From: Phytoseiulus persimilis
Taxonomy: Eukaryota > Arthropoda > Arachnida > Mesostigmata > Phytoseiidae
DNA length: 64,000 bases
Assembly: GCA_037576195.1 (NCBI GenBank)
Contig: CM075101.1
Location: 10,416,001 to 10,480,000 of the forward strand
Reading direction: 5' to 3'
Position 1 is the stretch's first letter, and every line of letters starts with the position of its first letter. Positions 39,211-51,736 of the stretch are shown piece after piece. The notes beneath the pieces are model-generated. The model was not told the DNA's origin. It worked only from the letters and a program-made list of their open reading frames with translations, and did no database searches. A program made the position numbers and the translations under genes.

Positions 39211-41149
39211 GAGGATATTTGAATGATCTCTCTCCCATCAACCCTTCATGTGATTCATGTGACACTTGACTGCCCGTTTTTGTGAAACTTTTTCTCACTC
39301 AGAATCCATGACCTGTGTCCACCTATCGCATTGAAAGAGGCCATCCGAACTCCATGCGTTTCCAGGAACGGTGCTCCTTGATTTGTTTCCCTGCCCGCGA
39401 CGGCGATTTGAGAGGCTGGGACTGGACTCGGATCGTGTCAGCAGTCTGGTTGACAATGGTGTTACCGATGGGTTCAATGAAACCTGGCACGGAAGGGGGG
39501 ACAGGCCGCTATTGGAGCAAGCGGCACACGGTGGACGGAATACCTCCAGCGCTGAAATGTTGGCAATCTCCAATCGGGGCGGCCTGAACGCTGAGGTGAT
39601 ACTCAGCCTTCCAGACCCCTGAGGGGACTCGGGAGCCTCCGAGAGCCGGGATGGGCCCTCAACCCGTCAGCGAGGGTGGTGAACTCCCTGGAAACATCCC
39701 GATTTTCCGTTCTGATCTGCTAAGGGAGTCCAGAGCGACTTTGGAACACATCCCGTCGACGTTGGTAACTTTGTTGTCGCGAAGTGGGAGGGGAAACCTT
39801 GTTCCAAAGGTCAAGTCCCGACGAGGAGCTCTTCCATCGAAACGGTTATCGCCGGGGATCTGCGGCTAATAATGTTGCGTTTGGAGGAAGCCAGAGGATG
39901 ACGGGACTCGATCTTGGCTGGGTGAGATGGGAATCGGCCAGTCATGCTTGCACAATCGATAGCCTTCAGCGAGAAATAGACGATAGGCCACCTTGTTCGG
40001 CTTTCTCCCTATCAAGCCCGGTTCTACGGCTCGGATGATGGTAGGCGCGAATGCTCATCTTCCAAACAGTGCTACACGGGCGATGTCGACGGTCTTAGAC
40101 TGAATCGGAAAACCATTGTTCGCACAATTCGCCTCAGATCTCGGGAGCATGAGACATTTTCTCAACCAGAGGAGTTCTTGACCTTCATCGATCTCTGCGG
40201 GGACGTGAGTTAGCTCCCGGAACCTTGCGTGGGAGTGGAAGTCCTTGAGGAGTCCTGTTGTTGAATTGACGTCGATCTTGTTCCGTCCTCGAGGGTCTGT
40301 CACGGGGTGTTTTGCCGTCAATGAGACTCCTGAACTGCGGTTTACATCTTGCGATAACGTTGGAGCCGTGGAAGAATCGATCGAAGTTATCCAGAGGAGA
40401 GTGAGCTCGAATATGGGAGGATCCGGTCTCATTCCCATGAGATGATTGTGCATCTACCACCGAAACGACCGCGATCGATGTCCCGCATGCCATTTTCTAT
40501 CCCTAGAATATTGACCGGGCTCTCAAGTGTGGGAGCGAGGAACACATTCCTCACAGATTCATCGAAACACGATGTAACCCAAGTCGAAGTTGCGCTTTCA
40601 AGTTCCGCGCCAAAAAAAGAAGCTCTTGTTTTTCCTCTATGTGCACGCTGTCGATGCGTCGACGACGCACGTCCAGAGATTCCAAAGCTGCTGAAGTGAT
40701 CGCCGGAGGCAACTTCGGGTTTACTGAGGAGAGTTTTTCAGTCGCGAAACCGAGTTCAGCGAGGAGTGGACGACTTCTGAAATTGAATTCCGATCGTTGG
40801 CCGCCGTGCTTCTATCTCGAATCTGTGGAGTGGAATTCCAGCCCCCCGGATCGCTTACTATAATTGTGTTCAACGACGATCATGGTAGGATGACCGCGCA
40901 AGCAAACTTCGAGGATCACCAGGTCAGTAGTCGCTGGGTTCACCGATTCCAGTGATCCCTCTTCAAGAAAAAGACGCTGATCAGACAGACTGAGGCTGAG
41001 AGTGCGCTCTCGATTGTTCGCGGTCCGCTGTGAACCTCGTGGCTTCTTCCGTTATTTTGTGAATTTCTTTCGCCTCTCATCAAATTACTGAAAAATCGGG
41101 GGCTGCCCGATAGTTGTTTCCTGATGACAATGTGCAGTGGTTCGAATGA
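39211..41149. other. Gap between two unrecognised genes
   Basis: May hold 5' exons of the minus-strand gene ending at 38293 and of the plus-strand gene ending at 42187. A minus frame near 40280-40100 (RFRELTHVPAEIDEGQELLW) is the most protein-like segment, unassigned. Confidence 0.45.
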
Positions 41150-42187
41150 ATGGCTCACGAACTCTTCCAGCTTTACGGAAACCGGCAACTGAAGAAGATC
41201 TACAATCGACGACCGAATCGCGAGATCGCTCGACCGGCGGCGCATTTCCAGTTCCAGGAGCCCGCTCCACCCCTTTCGATACCGTTCAACAGTCAGATCA
41301 ACCAACCGTTCGCTTATCCGGCCATGGATCACCTTACGGTCGCTTTCGACGACGCCATACAGGTAAAGTCATCGAGTTCCGTCAGGATGCTTCCTCCAGA
41401 CGAAGGAGTTCTGTGTGGAATTCATGAGCTGCACTAGGAAACATCTCGAGCGCTCGCTGCTCCCACGTGTGTTTCTCCGAATCACAGCGGGACCCGTTCT
41501 CTCTCTCCTCCAGAATCTCGGTGTGTTCCTGGACAGTCTGACGGCCCCGCCGACAGCCCCTCACTCGGTCGAGATGGGAATATCGGGAATGAACACTGTC
41601 ATCGTCGACTACCTGAATCTCCTCGAAGCCTGCTGCGTGAACCATCCGATACTGAAGAACAAGATCCAAATAATAATGCAGAAGCATTTGGCTCTGCAGA
41701 ACACGGGGAGCCTGCCCGTGTATCAAGGTAGACCTTTGGCCTGGGCTTCGTTCTCGCAGCCCTCGAGGCCGATCCCGAGCGCCGGTTCGATTACGCCGCC
41801 CGGGCCTCCGCCGCTGATGCCGCCCGCTCCGGCCATGCAGCCTTCCCACCCAGGGTTCTACGGTCCCATGGGCGTGAATCCTCCCCCTATGGTCAGTTCA
41901 CATCCCGCGGTTTGTCTCGAGCCATTTGCCATCGGGGAAGAGCATCAGCGACTAACATTGCCGCTTTCCAGCAGCCGCAGAACCGGCCTCGTCCCGGCCA
42001 AATGCAAATCGACCTCAACAGAACCAACCACGGGTACAGGATGAACCCCCCTGGAGTGTTCCTAGATTCTCCCCCGGAGTTCTTCCCCACCCCCTGCCCG
42101 AGTCCGCCGCCACCGCTGAATTTGCATCAAAACTTGCTCCTTAGCGGTGAGTATCACCCCGGCCTCTCGGATTCGCAGCAGTCGTGA
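41150..42187 (+). CDS. Unrecognised gene, 3' exons with proline-rich tail
   Basis: Three collinear plus-strand exons. The first begins at 41171 after TCTTCCAG, or possibly at an ATG at 41150, and ends at 41362 before GTAAAG. The others are 41514-41891 (after CTCCTCCAG, before GTCAGT) and 41972-42187, after a textbook GACTAAC branch point and CTTTCCAG. All junctions are phase 0, giving about 261 residues ending DSQQS. The N-terminal part looks like alpha-helices (LTVAFDDAIQ-NLGVFLDSL, then VIVDYLNLLEACC and ILKNKIQIIMQKHL). The rest is a Pro/Gly/Met-rich disordered tail (PPGPPPLMPP, CPSPPPPLN). I do not recognise the family. If 41150 is not the start, more 5' exons are missing. The last exon contains GGTGAGTAT at 42146, so it might be spliced there instead of reading to the stop. 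Confidence 0.62.
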
Positions 42188-44498
42188 GTTATTGAGTTGC
42201 GATCGCCGGCGCTGAGCGGATTTGGTCACTGTCTCCCTCAAAGTTGGAAAAAATTGCAGACTGCATGACTAAATTCCCCCCGCTCGGACGCTGTGCGGCA
42301 CCACCGTGCAAAGCTGTCAGCTCAGAACCGGCGCCTGTCAGGTTTCTTGAGTCGGTCAGATCGAAAAGAAGTCAGAGTGATAGATTATTAGGTACATCGG
42401 TAAATTGCTAGGTAGAACGTTCCATGATTCGTTCTCGTTGGAGGGTAGATCCGCCAACTAGAGAGCTTCCTCAGGCACATTCTTGAAGCTTTTTCTCTCG
42501 AGACAGATTCATTGAATATGTATCCGCTGTTCGCTCGCGGGATGACTGAATGTGACACGGCATCGACAGCTGGAAATAGGTAGCCGATTTCTGATTCCAA
42601 CGAACGTTGATATCTGTTAGTTCTTGTACTACGGAGCGCGAATCCTGAGAGCGAACACTCATGTGAGTCCAACATTTTGCTCGAATATCCGTTCATCGTT
42701 CCGCCACGTGGAAGCAGGCGAATAGGGGTTGGCGGTCGAGTTGATGGGATGTCCGTGCACCTCAGCTTCGAAGTTCGTCCTAGTCTGATGGGATCAGGTG
42801 CTGTGTCAGACGGTATCAGCCCTAATCAATCCGACGCCTCGCGGTTCAACCTCTTCTTTCAATCCAGTCGAGCACCCCGTTCTGGTGTAGCCATACCTTC
42901 AACTGCCTCTATCATGACGGGAATCAGCGGATGCTGTCGCGAGAATATTCTGGAGAGGCGCTCTAGTCCTTTCGAGAAAGTTGACGAAGGGGTTCCCTTT
43001 CCACAGAGAATCCAACCTTGTATGCGTTTCACTCAACCGGAAAGACCTGAGTGTCCCTCCGGCTCGATGAGGGGGTGTCAACAATTCGAAGCGCGCAAAC
43101 GTGAAATGATCGGCTCGGTAGGCAAACATTACATTTGAGCGAGAGGAGTGCCACAACTATGAGTCCGAACTCGTTTGCGACCGATTCGCCGAGTCGCAAA
43201 TGTAGTACTAAGTTTGAATAAAGGAGACTGTGCAGACATAGAGCTATAAGAACGATGTTTTTCTCTTGCTCAACTCCCAGTAGAATTCTGGATCCGACAA
43301 ACCGTAACTATCGGAGAAAAAGCCTCCAAAGATCCTCTCTGCGGAAATCCTCCCTTGAGGTGTCATTTTCCGCAATTTGTGACATTCTCCCTCACTTATC
43401 TACGTCTAAAGGTGGAAATCCAGAAGGAGAATTCCTCTTCTCTTGAGAACTTCATCGTAGCAAAAAGTCAGCGAGAGAAAAAAGGAGATATTCGTGATGC
43501 TTCATTCTCAGATCGATTCGGCTTGGAAATCGATAGTCGAATCGCGGAAAAAATAATCCTGCAGCTCTTCGTTTAGCAATATGAAGGTTGTTTGACAACG
43601 TAGGAGAGCGTGCAGCGGGGCGCCATTCGATCGCGCATCAAGGTTCCGATTTGAGGCCACTAAAGCAAGCTCGACAAACAGCCTAGTGATGGGACAATTC
43701 CAGGCGATCCAGATGACGACGCAAACTATGCCTAAAGGCTCATGAGGTATCGACCGAGCTCATCCCGATAGCTGACATCCCGAAGAATGTATCACGGTGC
43801 GGTTCCGGACTGATATAACTAGGATAGCTGCAGAAGGGATGTTCTTCACGAGAACGATTGGGAAACCGCATGATTTGGAGCGAGTTCTTCTCAGACTCAA
43901 GTTCCAGCTTCCTTTCCGAAGAGAGTTGGGCATGAAAGTACAACTAACAGAAAACCTTCGACCTTTTCGACCGCGAGAACGAGACTGTCGGGAAGCAATT
44001 TCAAATACTCTTCGGCCTCCATGAGCTCTTCCCCGAAGTGTCAGTGGACAGCCCCTACATCAACTGAAGTTTTTTAAGCTGGGGACTCGACCATGATTGG
44101 GAACTCGAGAATGGACCCATACCGTGAAGGAGGATACGTAACTGTCGGTGTTTAGCTACGGAAATAGCGTAGATTTTATTCATTCGATGAAGGGACACCT
44201 AACCGTGCGAGTTGTAACTCTTAGCATGGTGCTCAAACAGACTTCAACAAAATGATGACAATGGTTTTTCGATTTCTTCCTGTGCGACTCTGGGTCCTAT
44301 GGTTTCCTTCAAAATTCACCGCATCCTACGCTTCTCGTAAGTATTTCCGAACTGGAGACTCGACAGGGCACGGAGCCAAATTGCCGATTCCATGACGCTC
44401 CGCTCCGATAACTTCCGTTCAAGAACACTGATCACATAAGATATCGACTATAAAATCACTTGGAATTTTCAAAGTGAGTTCCTTCGTTCGAACACAGC
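42188..44498. other. Intergenic between the 42-kb gene and PINK1
   Basis: Convergent gene ends flank this stretch. No exon, tRNA or mobile element was recognised in it. Confidence 0.55.
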
Positions 44499-47406
44499 TC
44501 ATGCCACCTGATTCGTCGTTTGAGGCGTAACGGTGGGCTCAGACTCCACGCCCGTCGTCTTTCCGTCATTTTCATCCGCCGCTCTCGCTTCCTCTTCCTG
44601 ACTTTCCTGCAGAGCGCGATCGTTGCACGATTTGATGAACTCGATGGCTTCAAGGACCAAATGCAGACGCACTTTAGCCAGGAACATTCTCTTCATGCAC
44701 TGATTCATCGAGCGTCGATCGTTCGCTTCCTCTTTTCGAGCCGCGAAAAGAGCATCGACGGCAAGATCACATAGCCACTGGAGCACTTGCTGAGGGGACT
44801 TGTTGTCTCTCGAAAACATGTTCTGCGGAGCATGAAGCAGCATTTGAAGCACGGTCGCGGCGAATTCCGGTGAAGGCCTCTGGAAAGGATCCCGTTTCAG
44901 GCACTGCTTGACTAAAGCTTGGACCACAGGCGGAGCTCCCATCACGGCCTGAATATCCTGATCCTGGTACGTCCTTGCCGAGAGATGACCTTCGAAGAAT
45001 GGATTCTCCTGTCCATAGATTTCATAAACCAGAGTCGCAATACTCCAGAGGTCTGCGCGGGAGTAATCGATGAAACTGAGGAGACCGGACTGGGCGGTTT
45101 GAACTTCAGGAGGCATCAAGGCGAGATTTCCCCCCCTGAAAGACAGTATGACTTGAGTTCTGAACATCAAAACGTGGGAGTCTTCACGCGGAACGTGTAT
45201 TTTCCGGCCTCCTGAGCAAAACTCACTTCGAAACTTGTTTGGAGGGGTACGCGAGTTTGAGTGGCTTGATGCAATCAGCTTGGGTGAGACAACATCCGAA
45301 GTCCGAAAGAGCCACTTGGGTTTCGCCGGGACGGGAACCGAGGTCGACCAGAATGTTGTCGGATTTCAGGTCGCGGTGAGCCACCCCGTGTTGTACCAGA
45401 TGCGCCACGGCTGTGAGCATGGATCAACGTCAGCCCAAACGGTCTTTCCATATTCAGTTGAGCATATTCGGAGTAGAGTGATAGGCATGATTATACTTCC
45501 TTACCTTCGAACAACTGAACGCATAGGGAGAGCCTCATTTTGTCGGATAGAGCTTCACTCTGCTTGGACTTCTGACGTAGGAATCCACGAAGACTACAGT
45601 CGTACCTGGTGGAGGGTGAGAGTTGGAGCTCTTCACTCTATCGAGTATCGACTTGCCAAACAACGTTTCCCAGGCCGGGATAATCTGATTGCGCGTATAA
45701 CAAGAGATTTTCCGAGCTCACCTTTTCATCACAAGAAACATTGTGGCGTTTCTCCCGATTCCTTCATTGTTGAGTCGCGGAGGTAAGGCATTGGGATAGA
45801 GTTGTTCTGCTCCTCGAAGCAAAGGGACTCGATCCGCGAACGTGACCTTCAATTGTTGGCAGCTCATTAATTCTCGAGATCCGAACATCGCTTTCGCCAG
45901 AATGTGAAGCTTAAGATGCTCCTCACTATCTGCAACACTCCGAGGCGATCAAGTTCCCCAGATCGAGGAACGGGGAGCGGGTGCGAGCAAGAAAGATCCA
46001 ATACCTTTATGTCGACGATACACGGGTGCGGAGGAAGATGCGTGTCCTTGGTCTCAGAGAATTGGTTGTTCGCGGTTGGGGCACATTCCCGACTGAGCGA
46101 GTTCCAGATGGCGGCCGAGTTGCTCGCCGCGTCGTAGTTGAACATCATCTTGATGGCCAAATCGAACGATTCAGAAGAAGGGTTCTCTAGCTGTGGAGAA
46201 TCGCTCAATCAGATCAAACGGATATTTTTGTACGAGCATTCCCTATCACTCTTATGTTCCCCGTCAGGCAAATTTCACAGGGAGCTGATGTCCATCGAGG
46301 TTGGTGAGATACCCATGAAAGCAAGAGCTCACTACCTCGCTTGGAACTTCGACCGATCCGGCTGGAGATTCGAGCTCTGCGGCATACTTTCGTGGAGGTG
46401 AGGAAGACAGCGGAGGTGATCCAGCAATTTCGTCGACCAGCTCCTGGAGAAAATCGGGTTTTTAGCTTGGCTAAAACCGCCCGCGACCTCTGAGTTCAGC
46501 TGATTCTCAATAAGTACTATGGAGCCGGTTCCGACGTTGGTCGGGCACGCCCAAAGAATACATGCCTCATCCTCTTCCTTGATTGGTACACAAGAAGGCT
46601 CTTTGGGGGCATAACGGGCACGGTACACGACGGCGTTGCACCCCTTGGCGATGGGATCCCCGATTTCGAAGTCCGACAGAGAGATTTTTCTGTCGTCAGG
46701 GATCGTCAGCGAAGACTGTGTGTCCACATCGAAATTGATTTTATCGACGATGTTCTGCAACAAGGGCCATTCAGATTCCGAGCTATCTAGAAACGGGCTT
46801 GTCCCGAAAAACGTGAGAGTAACTTCACTCGATGGGAAAGTCACGGTTCCAACAGGCTGGGTTTGTACGGCCAAAATCGATTTTTCTCACCCTGATCTCG
46901 ATACAGACTCCCTCGAGTTCTTCATCGGGAGTTATGAAGCTGGGTTTGTCCACCAAGCAGAGACCGGTCAACCCCAATAGAGGCACACACTGCCGCAACG
47001 CGAGGATTCGCTGGACAGCCTGACGACTTAGAGTAGCCGCCTGCAACGTTCGAGAGTCACTTCATTGAACCCATGGTTTTCCGCTGTTCGACTGGTCGGA
47101 GAGCACCGAAGGAAGCACGTGGGATCGCTAGAGAATGCAACAGGAAATTCCCGAGTAGATAACTCCGATACGGAGCTCGTCCTGCGATCCGAGACTGACC
47201 TGAGTGTCACGATGTCCATATCTTCTGGCAATCCTCGCCACGAGGGACTCCTCACGAGCCAGTCCCCCATGAGCTCCTCTCGATCCTGTTGGAATCTGTT
47301 TGACCTTACCCACATTTGCGACGAGAGCAGACCGATGTGCCGGTAAAGCTCGGGGTCCGGATCTGCCTCCGGAACCGATCAGCCTGAAATCCGATTGTCC
47401 CTCCAC
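44499..47406 (-). CDS. Pink1: PINK1 mitochondrial serine/threonine kinase
   Basis: PINK1 senses damaged mitochondria and phosphorylates ubiquitin and Parkin. Exons read: about 47406-47200 (Arg-rich, presumably the mitochondrial targeting sequence), 47040-46891 (hydrophobic segment VPLLGLTGLCL, then VCIEIR), 46856-46488 (glycine loop AKGCNAVVY), 46190-46005 (LAIKMM with the ATP lysine; LPPHPCIVDI), 45846-45722 (FLVMKR), 45605-45505, 45410-45227 (GVAHRDLKSDNILVDL and SDFGCCL) and 45135-44499 (MPPEV in place of APE, IDYSRADLW). The last exon also holds the C-terminal extension (MNQCMKRMFLAKVRLHLVL) and an acidic tail with its stop. From 46190 on, every phase agrees (0, 2, 1, 2). The catalytic His, Arg, Asp, Asn and DFG are present, so the kinase looks active. 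Open points: no ATG was found in the first exon, and joining 46891 to 46856 implies a 34-bp intron. Resolved introns are 91-297 bp. Confidence 0.94.
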
Positions 47407-47925
47407 GTGAATTAGTGAACCCGATCCTCGCTTCCAAGCCAGGCGGATTCTGACGAACTTCCTCGACGCTCCCTCACTATGTAGAACTTCGAATCAGCTC
47501 GAAGTTTAGCTACCTGTCGAACGAACTGTGGAGTCATGACGCTTTGGAGTTTGGGATCAATTTCTCTCTCCCCTTCCGGCTGCGTATGCCGACCGCTATT
47601 GCTCAACTCTATCCTCGTCCCAGGGGACATAGTCATCGACGTCAGATTGATGCAAGACAACCCGCATTCCAACCCACGAGATCGAGTTTCGAAGTGAGAT
47701 AACTCGGCGCTACGAACTGGGGAAGCCTTCCTGGACGGTGACCTCATAAAATGGGCTGTGACTGGCCGTGAAAAAAGTAGATGCTCCTTTCAAATCATCG
47801 GCTCTCTACCAAAAACATCCTCGCCATCAGAGAGGCCAAATCATAACTCTAGGCTCTGAAACGTGGATTCTCGACTTCTCAGAGGCCATATGACAGGGAG
47901 TGAACCAACATCAGTCATGCGGAAT

Positions 47926-49854
47926 CTATGCGGGAACTTTACAACGGATAGCGTTCCCTGAATTCCCGATCTCTGAGAGACGATCGGAGCACCCCGATCG
48001 AACCCGACCGCTCGCAGCCCGATTCGGAAACATGCAGTTCACTCTACACGGAATTGCCGCGACCTCCGTTGTTCCGAATCGAAAGTCTCCCGTTGCACTA
48101 GGAATTCTCGTGCATAGTTCGAGAATCACGTCAGCCGGCGAACACATTGAACCCACTCTCCATCCAGCAACGACTCCGCCTGCCATCAGAGAGTGACAAG
48201 TCTTACGTCAAAACTGAATATAGTGGTGGGGAACTCGAGACCGGCTGACCAAGGCTCGATGAGTTGGCCTTGAGCCGAAAACCTCGCCGTTCGGAAACGT
48301 CGCTGACATGTCCTCAAGGAAGCGGAAGTGTCAGAATTCCCCGCCATGAATCCTGCTCCGACATGATGGTATCGGATACTTTCCTACTCTGAACTCCCAA
48401 CGAATACACGTCGTGTGAATCATTCGGCTTCACCAGCAGTACACTCGTCAATCAATCGAGAGAAACTCGTCTAATAATGATTCTTCTAGAAATTTCTGCT
48501 TGACGTGGCGTGTCATCGCACCGCCATGTGTCACTGCAGAGCTCGGAATATCGCTCCAGGTGTGTCTCGAGTCTTACCTTGAAACCGCGGTCCGAAAGTA
48601 ACCCTTCAAGAAATACTCCAACTGGGCTGGCTGAACAAACTGGGGACACGATCTCGGCGTTTGTAAAGCCAAGTACCATCGAGTCACAGCGATTAAAGCT
48701 TTCATGGCTACCGCATAGTGCAACCCCCGAGTTTGGCAGCGAATGTGAGAGTAAGTTCCACACTGAATATCTCGAACTCAGTACTCCAGTTCTCCCGCAG
48801 CCGTCGGCTGCTCAAGTAGTTATTGTTGCTCAATGTATATGCGCCCAATGTGAAAAGATCAAACCGTCTGACGGCTCACAAAGCGGTGAGGCGACGGGGG
48901 ATAATTTGGAAATTCTCCATTGATTCTCTCGGAAAGTATCACATCGGAGTTCTTCTGGTGTACGCTTGCCCAGTTCGAAATTGAGCTCTCCTATCCCCGA
49001 ACGATGTAAGCGCAAGGGAATCAGTCCCAGTCTGAGGTACTGATGCTCGAACCGACCCACACTCTTTGCAGCGTCGATGTCGAATGAACGCATGGCTCGC
49101 GGCGGAATATTTCAAACCTGAAGAGAGCTCCGCCGAGAAGTACAAATCGCTGAACCTCTCGAGCTTCGTCATGAGCTGATTTGCCGGATGGAGGAGCCGC
49201 GAACTCGTTGCACCAAGTGGTCGGACAACGCAACATTGTAGTTCGGCAAAATATTTCCTGAGCTGGCCCAGTCTGAACCGTAGAAGCACTTGAACCGAGC
49301 CATTCGGGCAACGTCCCCCATCCTACCGGGCCTAGATAAAATGAACGGAGTTATAGGGAATCAGAAGACTTGGGGGAAGTTGTCCAGGTGGTCGTGCGAA
49401 ATTCCCGTCAGTTCCAGGCTCTTGTTCGGGCGACTTTTGAACCGGGAGCTTGCGGACGCTCCAACTTGGAAACTGCATCGACGACGAATTCATGCCAAAA
49501 ATTCATCATACACACGGGTCCAAGCTCCAGAACTGAATCTTGCGGGCTCTCATAATCGCGAATTCATCGATCGCATCGCCGACATCGAAGTTATTCGTGA
49601 GATCATGCTCGATCGACAGGATTGCCAGGTTTGAGAGTCGCAATTGGCTCGAACTGGAGCGAATATATAACTTGGTCAATTTCGAATCTTCTCCCACAGC
49701 TTACCGAATTTATGGCTAGAGGCAGGCGGAGGCGAATGACAATATTTGGGATGCCGATGTCGAGATTATACTCCTTGATGAACTTCAGAAGCTCCAGTGC
49801 GAAGCTGGAAACGGTGCCCCGGTGGTGCTCGGTCAAGCGGGGCGCTACGCCCAT
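47926..49854 (-). pseudogene. Decayed LRR-like gene
   Basis: The longest LRR-like relic. Reading down the minus strand: ALELLKFIKEYNLDIGIPNI (about 49800), LTKLYIRSSSSQLRLSNLAI followed by LSIEHD (about 49670), LGQLRKYFAELQCCVVRPLG (about 49270), IGELNFELGKRTPEEL (about 48985), and further leucine-patterned frames to 47926. At least three frame changes or stops are needed to join them. This looks like a once-intact gene of roughly 600 codons, though intron-containing genes with poorly recognised junctions cannot be excluded. It starts about 140 bp from the palindrome at 49995-50123. Confidence 0.4.
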
Positions 49855-49994
49855 CCGGCCCCCTAGCTACGACGGTCGAGGAACCGTTCAGAAATCACAC
49901 AGGAACGTGTCGAGTCTGAGATCTGTGAAAACGAGTGTGACTCGGAGAGTAGTTGTTGGCGACGACGGAAACCACGCGATAAACTTTTCTCCAA

Positions 49995-50123
49995 CAAAAT
50001 CTTCCCACTTAACTGATTTCTCTAATGCAGGGGTCCCAAACCCTTTCGAGTCGCGGGGGGCAAGCGACTCGGAAGGGTTTGGGACCCCTGCATTGGAGAA
50101 ATCAGTTAAGTGGGAAGATTTTG
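49995..50123. repeat. Near-perfect palindrome, 60-bp arms, MITE-like
   Basis: Arms 49995-50054 and 50064-50123 are reverse complements at 58 of 60 positions, with a 9-base G-rich loop. The inner 31 bases of the left arm begin CAGGGGTCCCAAACCC, which resembles the terminal repeats of hAT-superfamily transposons. The right arm ends the mirrored block with GGGACCCCTG. The flanking TCTAATG and CATTGGA also mirror each other, so the inversion extends beyond the transposon-like ends. It lies about 140 bp upstream of the LRR-like relic on the minus strand. It could be a miniature foldback element or the source of a long hairpin RNA. Confidence 0.96.
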
Positions 50124-50758
50124 CGGACCTCTCTCATTGACTCTCGGGGGGTCTCGGAGGACCCTCATTCCATGCTTATACACGAATTTTCTCATTAGAA
50201 CATTAGATGCCTATTGCCATTGAGAGTGTCTAGTCAATGAAATCAGAACCATGCAGTGTCTGCTGCTCTCGATCTTCTTTGGAAGACGTAGAACACGCAC
50301 TTCAACGCATGGCGAGAAGGAGAGCCGCCATCATGCCGTTGGTTGCCCGAGTATTTGAGGGTCACGCGCAAAAACTACGCTGGCGAAGCCCAACTGTATC
50401 TGACTCTCCCGTCAGAACGGGAACATTCGTCCGTCGGAACGCATTTCAATTCAATTCAAGTTCAATACGGAGGGACCATGTGTTTTCGATCTCGGACGGC
50501 TGCTTTTGGCGGGCTACTCACTCGTGGCACAATCGCGCGCCAAGAAAAATGAAACAAGGGGATGCTTGAAGCCAGTGGAGTACTGATTGACGAGTGAAAC
50601 GACAGGAAGTGAATTTTAGATGCTGTGTCAAGAATCAGGGAGTAAAGTGCTTCACGCTTGCTCCGCCGAAGTTCTCAACTCGATTTATAGGGGAGCATAT
50701 GAGAGCATCGGGGAACCCCGGGAAAGCTTGACGCACCCTCAAGGATCAGCAAACACCT

Positions 50759-50775
50759 GGTTGGGAACCACCGCT
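50759..50775 (-). mobile_element. hAT-like transposon end, reverse orientation (solo)
   Basis: Read on the minus strand this is AGCGGTGGTTCCCAACC, close to hAT terminal repeats. It sits 640 bp from the palindrome, which has a related CAGGGGTCCCAAACC core, so the two could be ends of related elements. A target-site duplication was not identified. Confidence 0.35.
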
Positions 50776-51722
50776 CTAGAGGGAAGGGCCACTCTAGACT
50801 CGCATTCTTATTCTCGAGTTTGGTGATATTCGTTTTCAGCAACGGAGAGCTCATCCAAGATTCTTCAGATCTTGAAATCCGATGCACGGGGAGTGCAAAG
50901 ACGCAGTGGGTGGTCTCACTGATTGCCATCCAGCTGTTACCAGCGCATGGACCGATTGTGGGAGTCAGAAAAACGCGTCAGAATCTCTTGATGACGCTCC
51001 GAGGAGGCGGCGCTAAGATGTCTTTCAATCAAGCCTGACGTTTCCGGGGTCCGTGAAGTGAGTACTTACGGACTCGGACCGGAAGGGAAACCTTCCTTTT
51101 GAAATAGGGTGTTCTCTGCCTGGGGGGCGAGTCGGCACACCGCGTCATTTCGGCATCGAGAGGGCTTGGAGTGAGCAGTTTAGTCCGACGGAGCTTTCGC
51201 GACAGGCTGCGATATGCAAAGAGGGCCAGTATTTCAAGTCGCAGTTGCCGACATTTTGAAGTGTTCGCCAGCAGACGCGGAATGTATTGGTGCTTGTCCC
51301 AGAAGTCTGGGCTTTTCACTTCTTTTTTTGTGCGCTCTTCTCGAAGACTCATTCGGTCCCCACTCTTCGCCGGTCTACTGTCGAGCACCGATCGGAAACT
51401 TTTCCCGGGGCTATTCCGAGAAATGATTTTCTCGCCTGCATTTCTGTTCCATGATCGATGAACTCGCTACAGCTCTCACGCGGCGACACATTTGGCGCCC
51501 ACGTACAGCCACGCAATGTCACATCATCGTGATTGCGCGACGTTGCAATAGCAACGTGTCTTCTGAGAGCCGATGATAAGAGGAGTCATAAAGTAGATTG
51601 CTCGTCTTTCAAATGCATGCAGAAGAAAAAAACTCGCCAAGAGTTTTCCATCGAATGTGTAGAGGATAACGACGGTCTGCGTGGAATATTTTTGAGTTTT
51701 TTCAGAATGCGGCAACCCGACT

Positions 51723-51736
51723 CAGTGGTTCTCAAC
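51723..51736 (+). mobile_element. hAT-like transposon end (solo)
   Basis: Second exact copy of CAGTGGTTCTCAAC, as at 29721. The sequence after the first 14 bases differs from that copy, so the two are not recent duplicates. No partner end was seen. Confidence 0.35.

Noticed and set aside
45235..45786. 183-codon plus-strand open frame
   Set aside because: It is antisense to three PINK1 exons and two introns.
49622..50140. 172-codon plus-strand open frame running through the palindrome
   Set aside because: It crosses both arms of the inverted repeat and is antisense to the LRR-like relic, so its openness is not evidence of coding.
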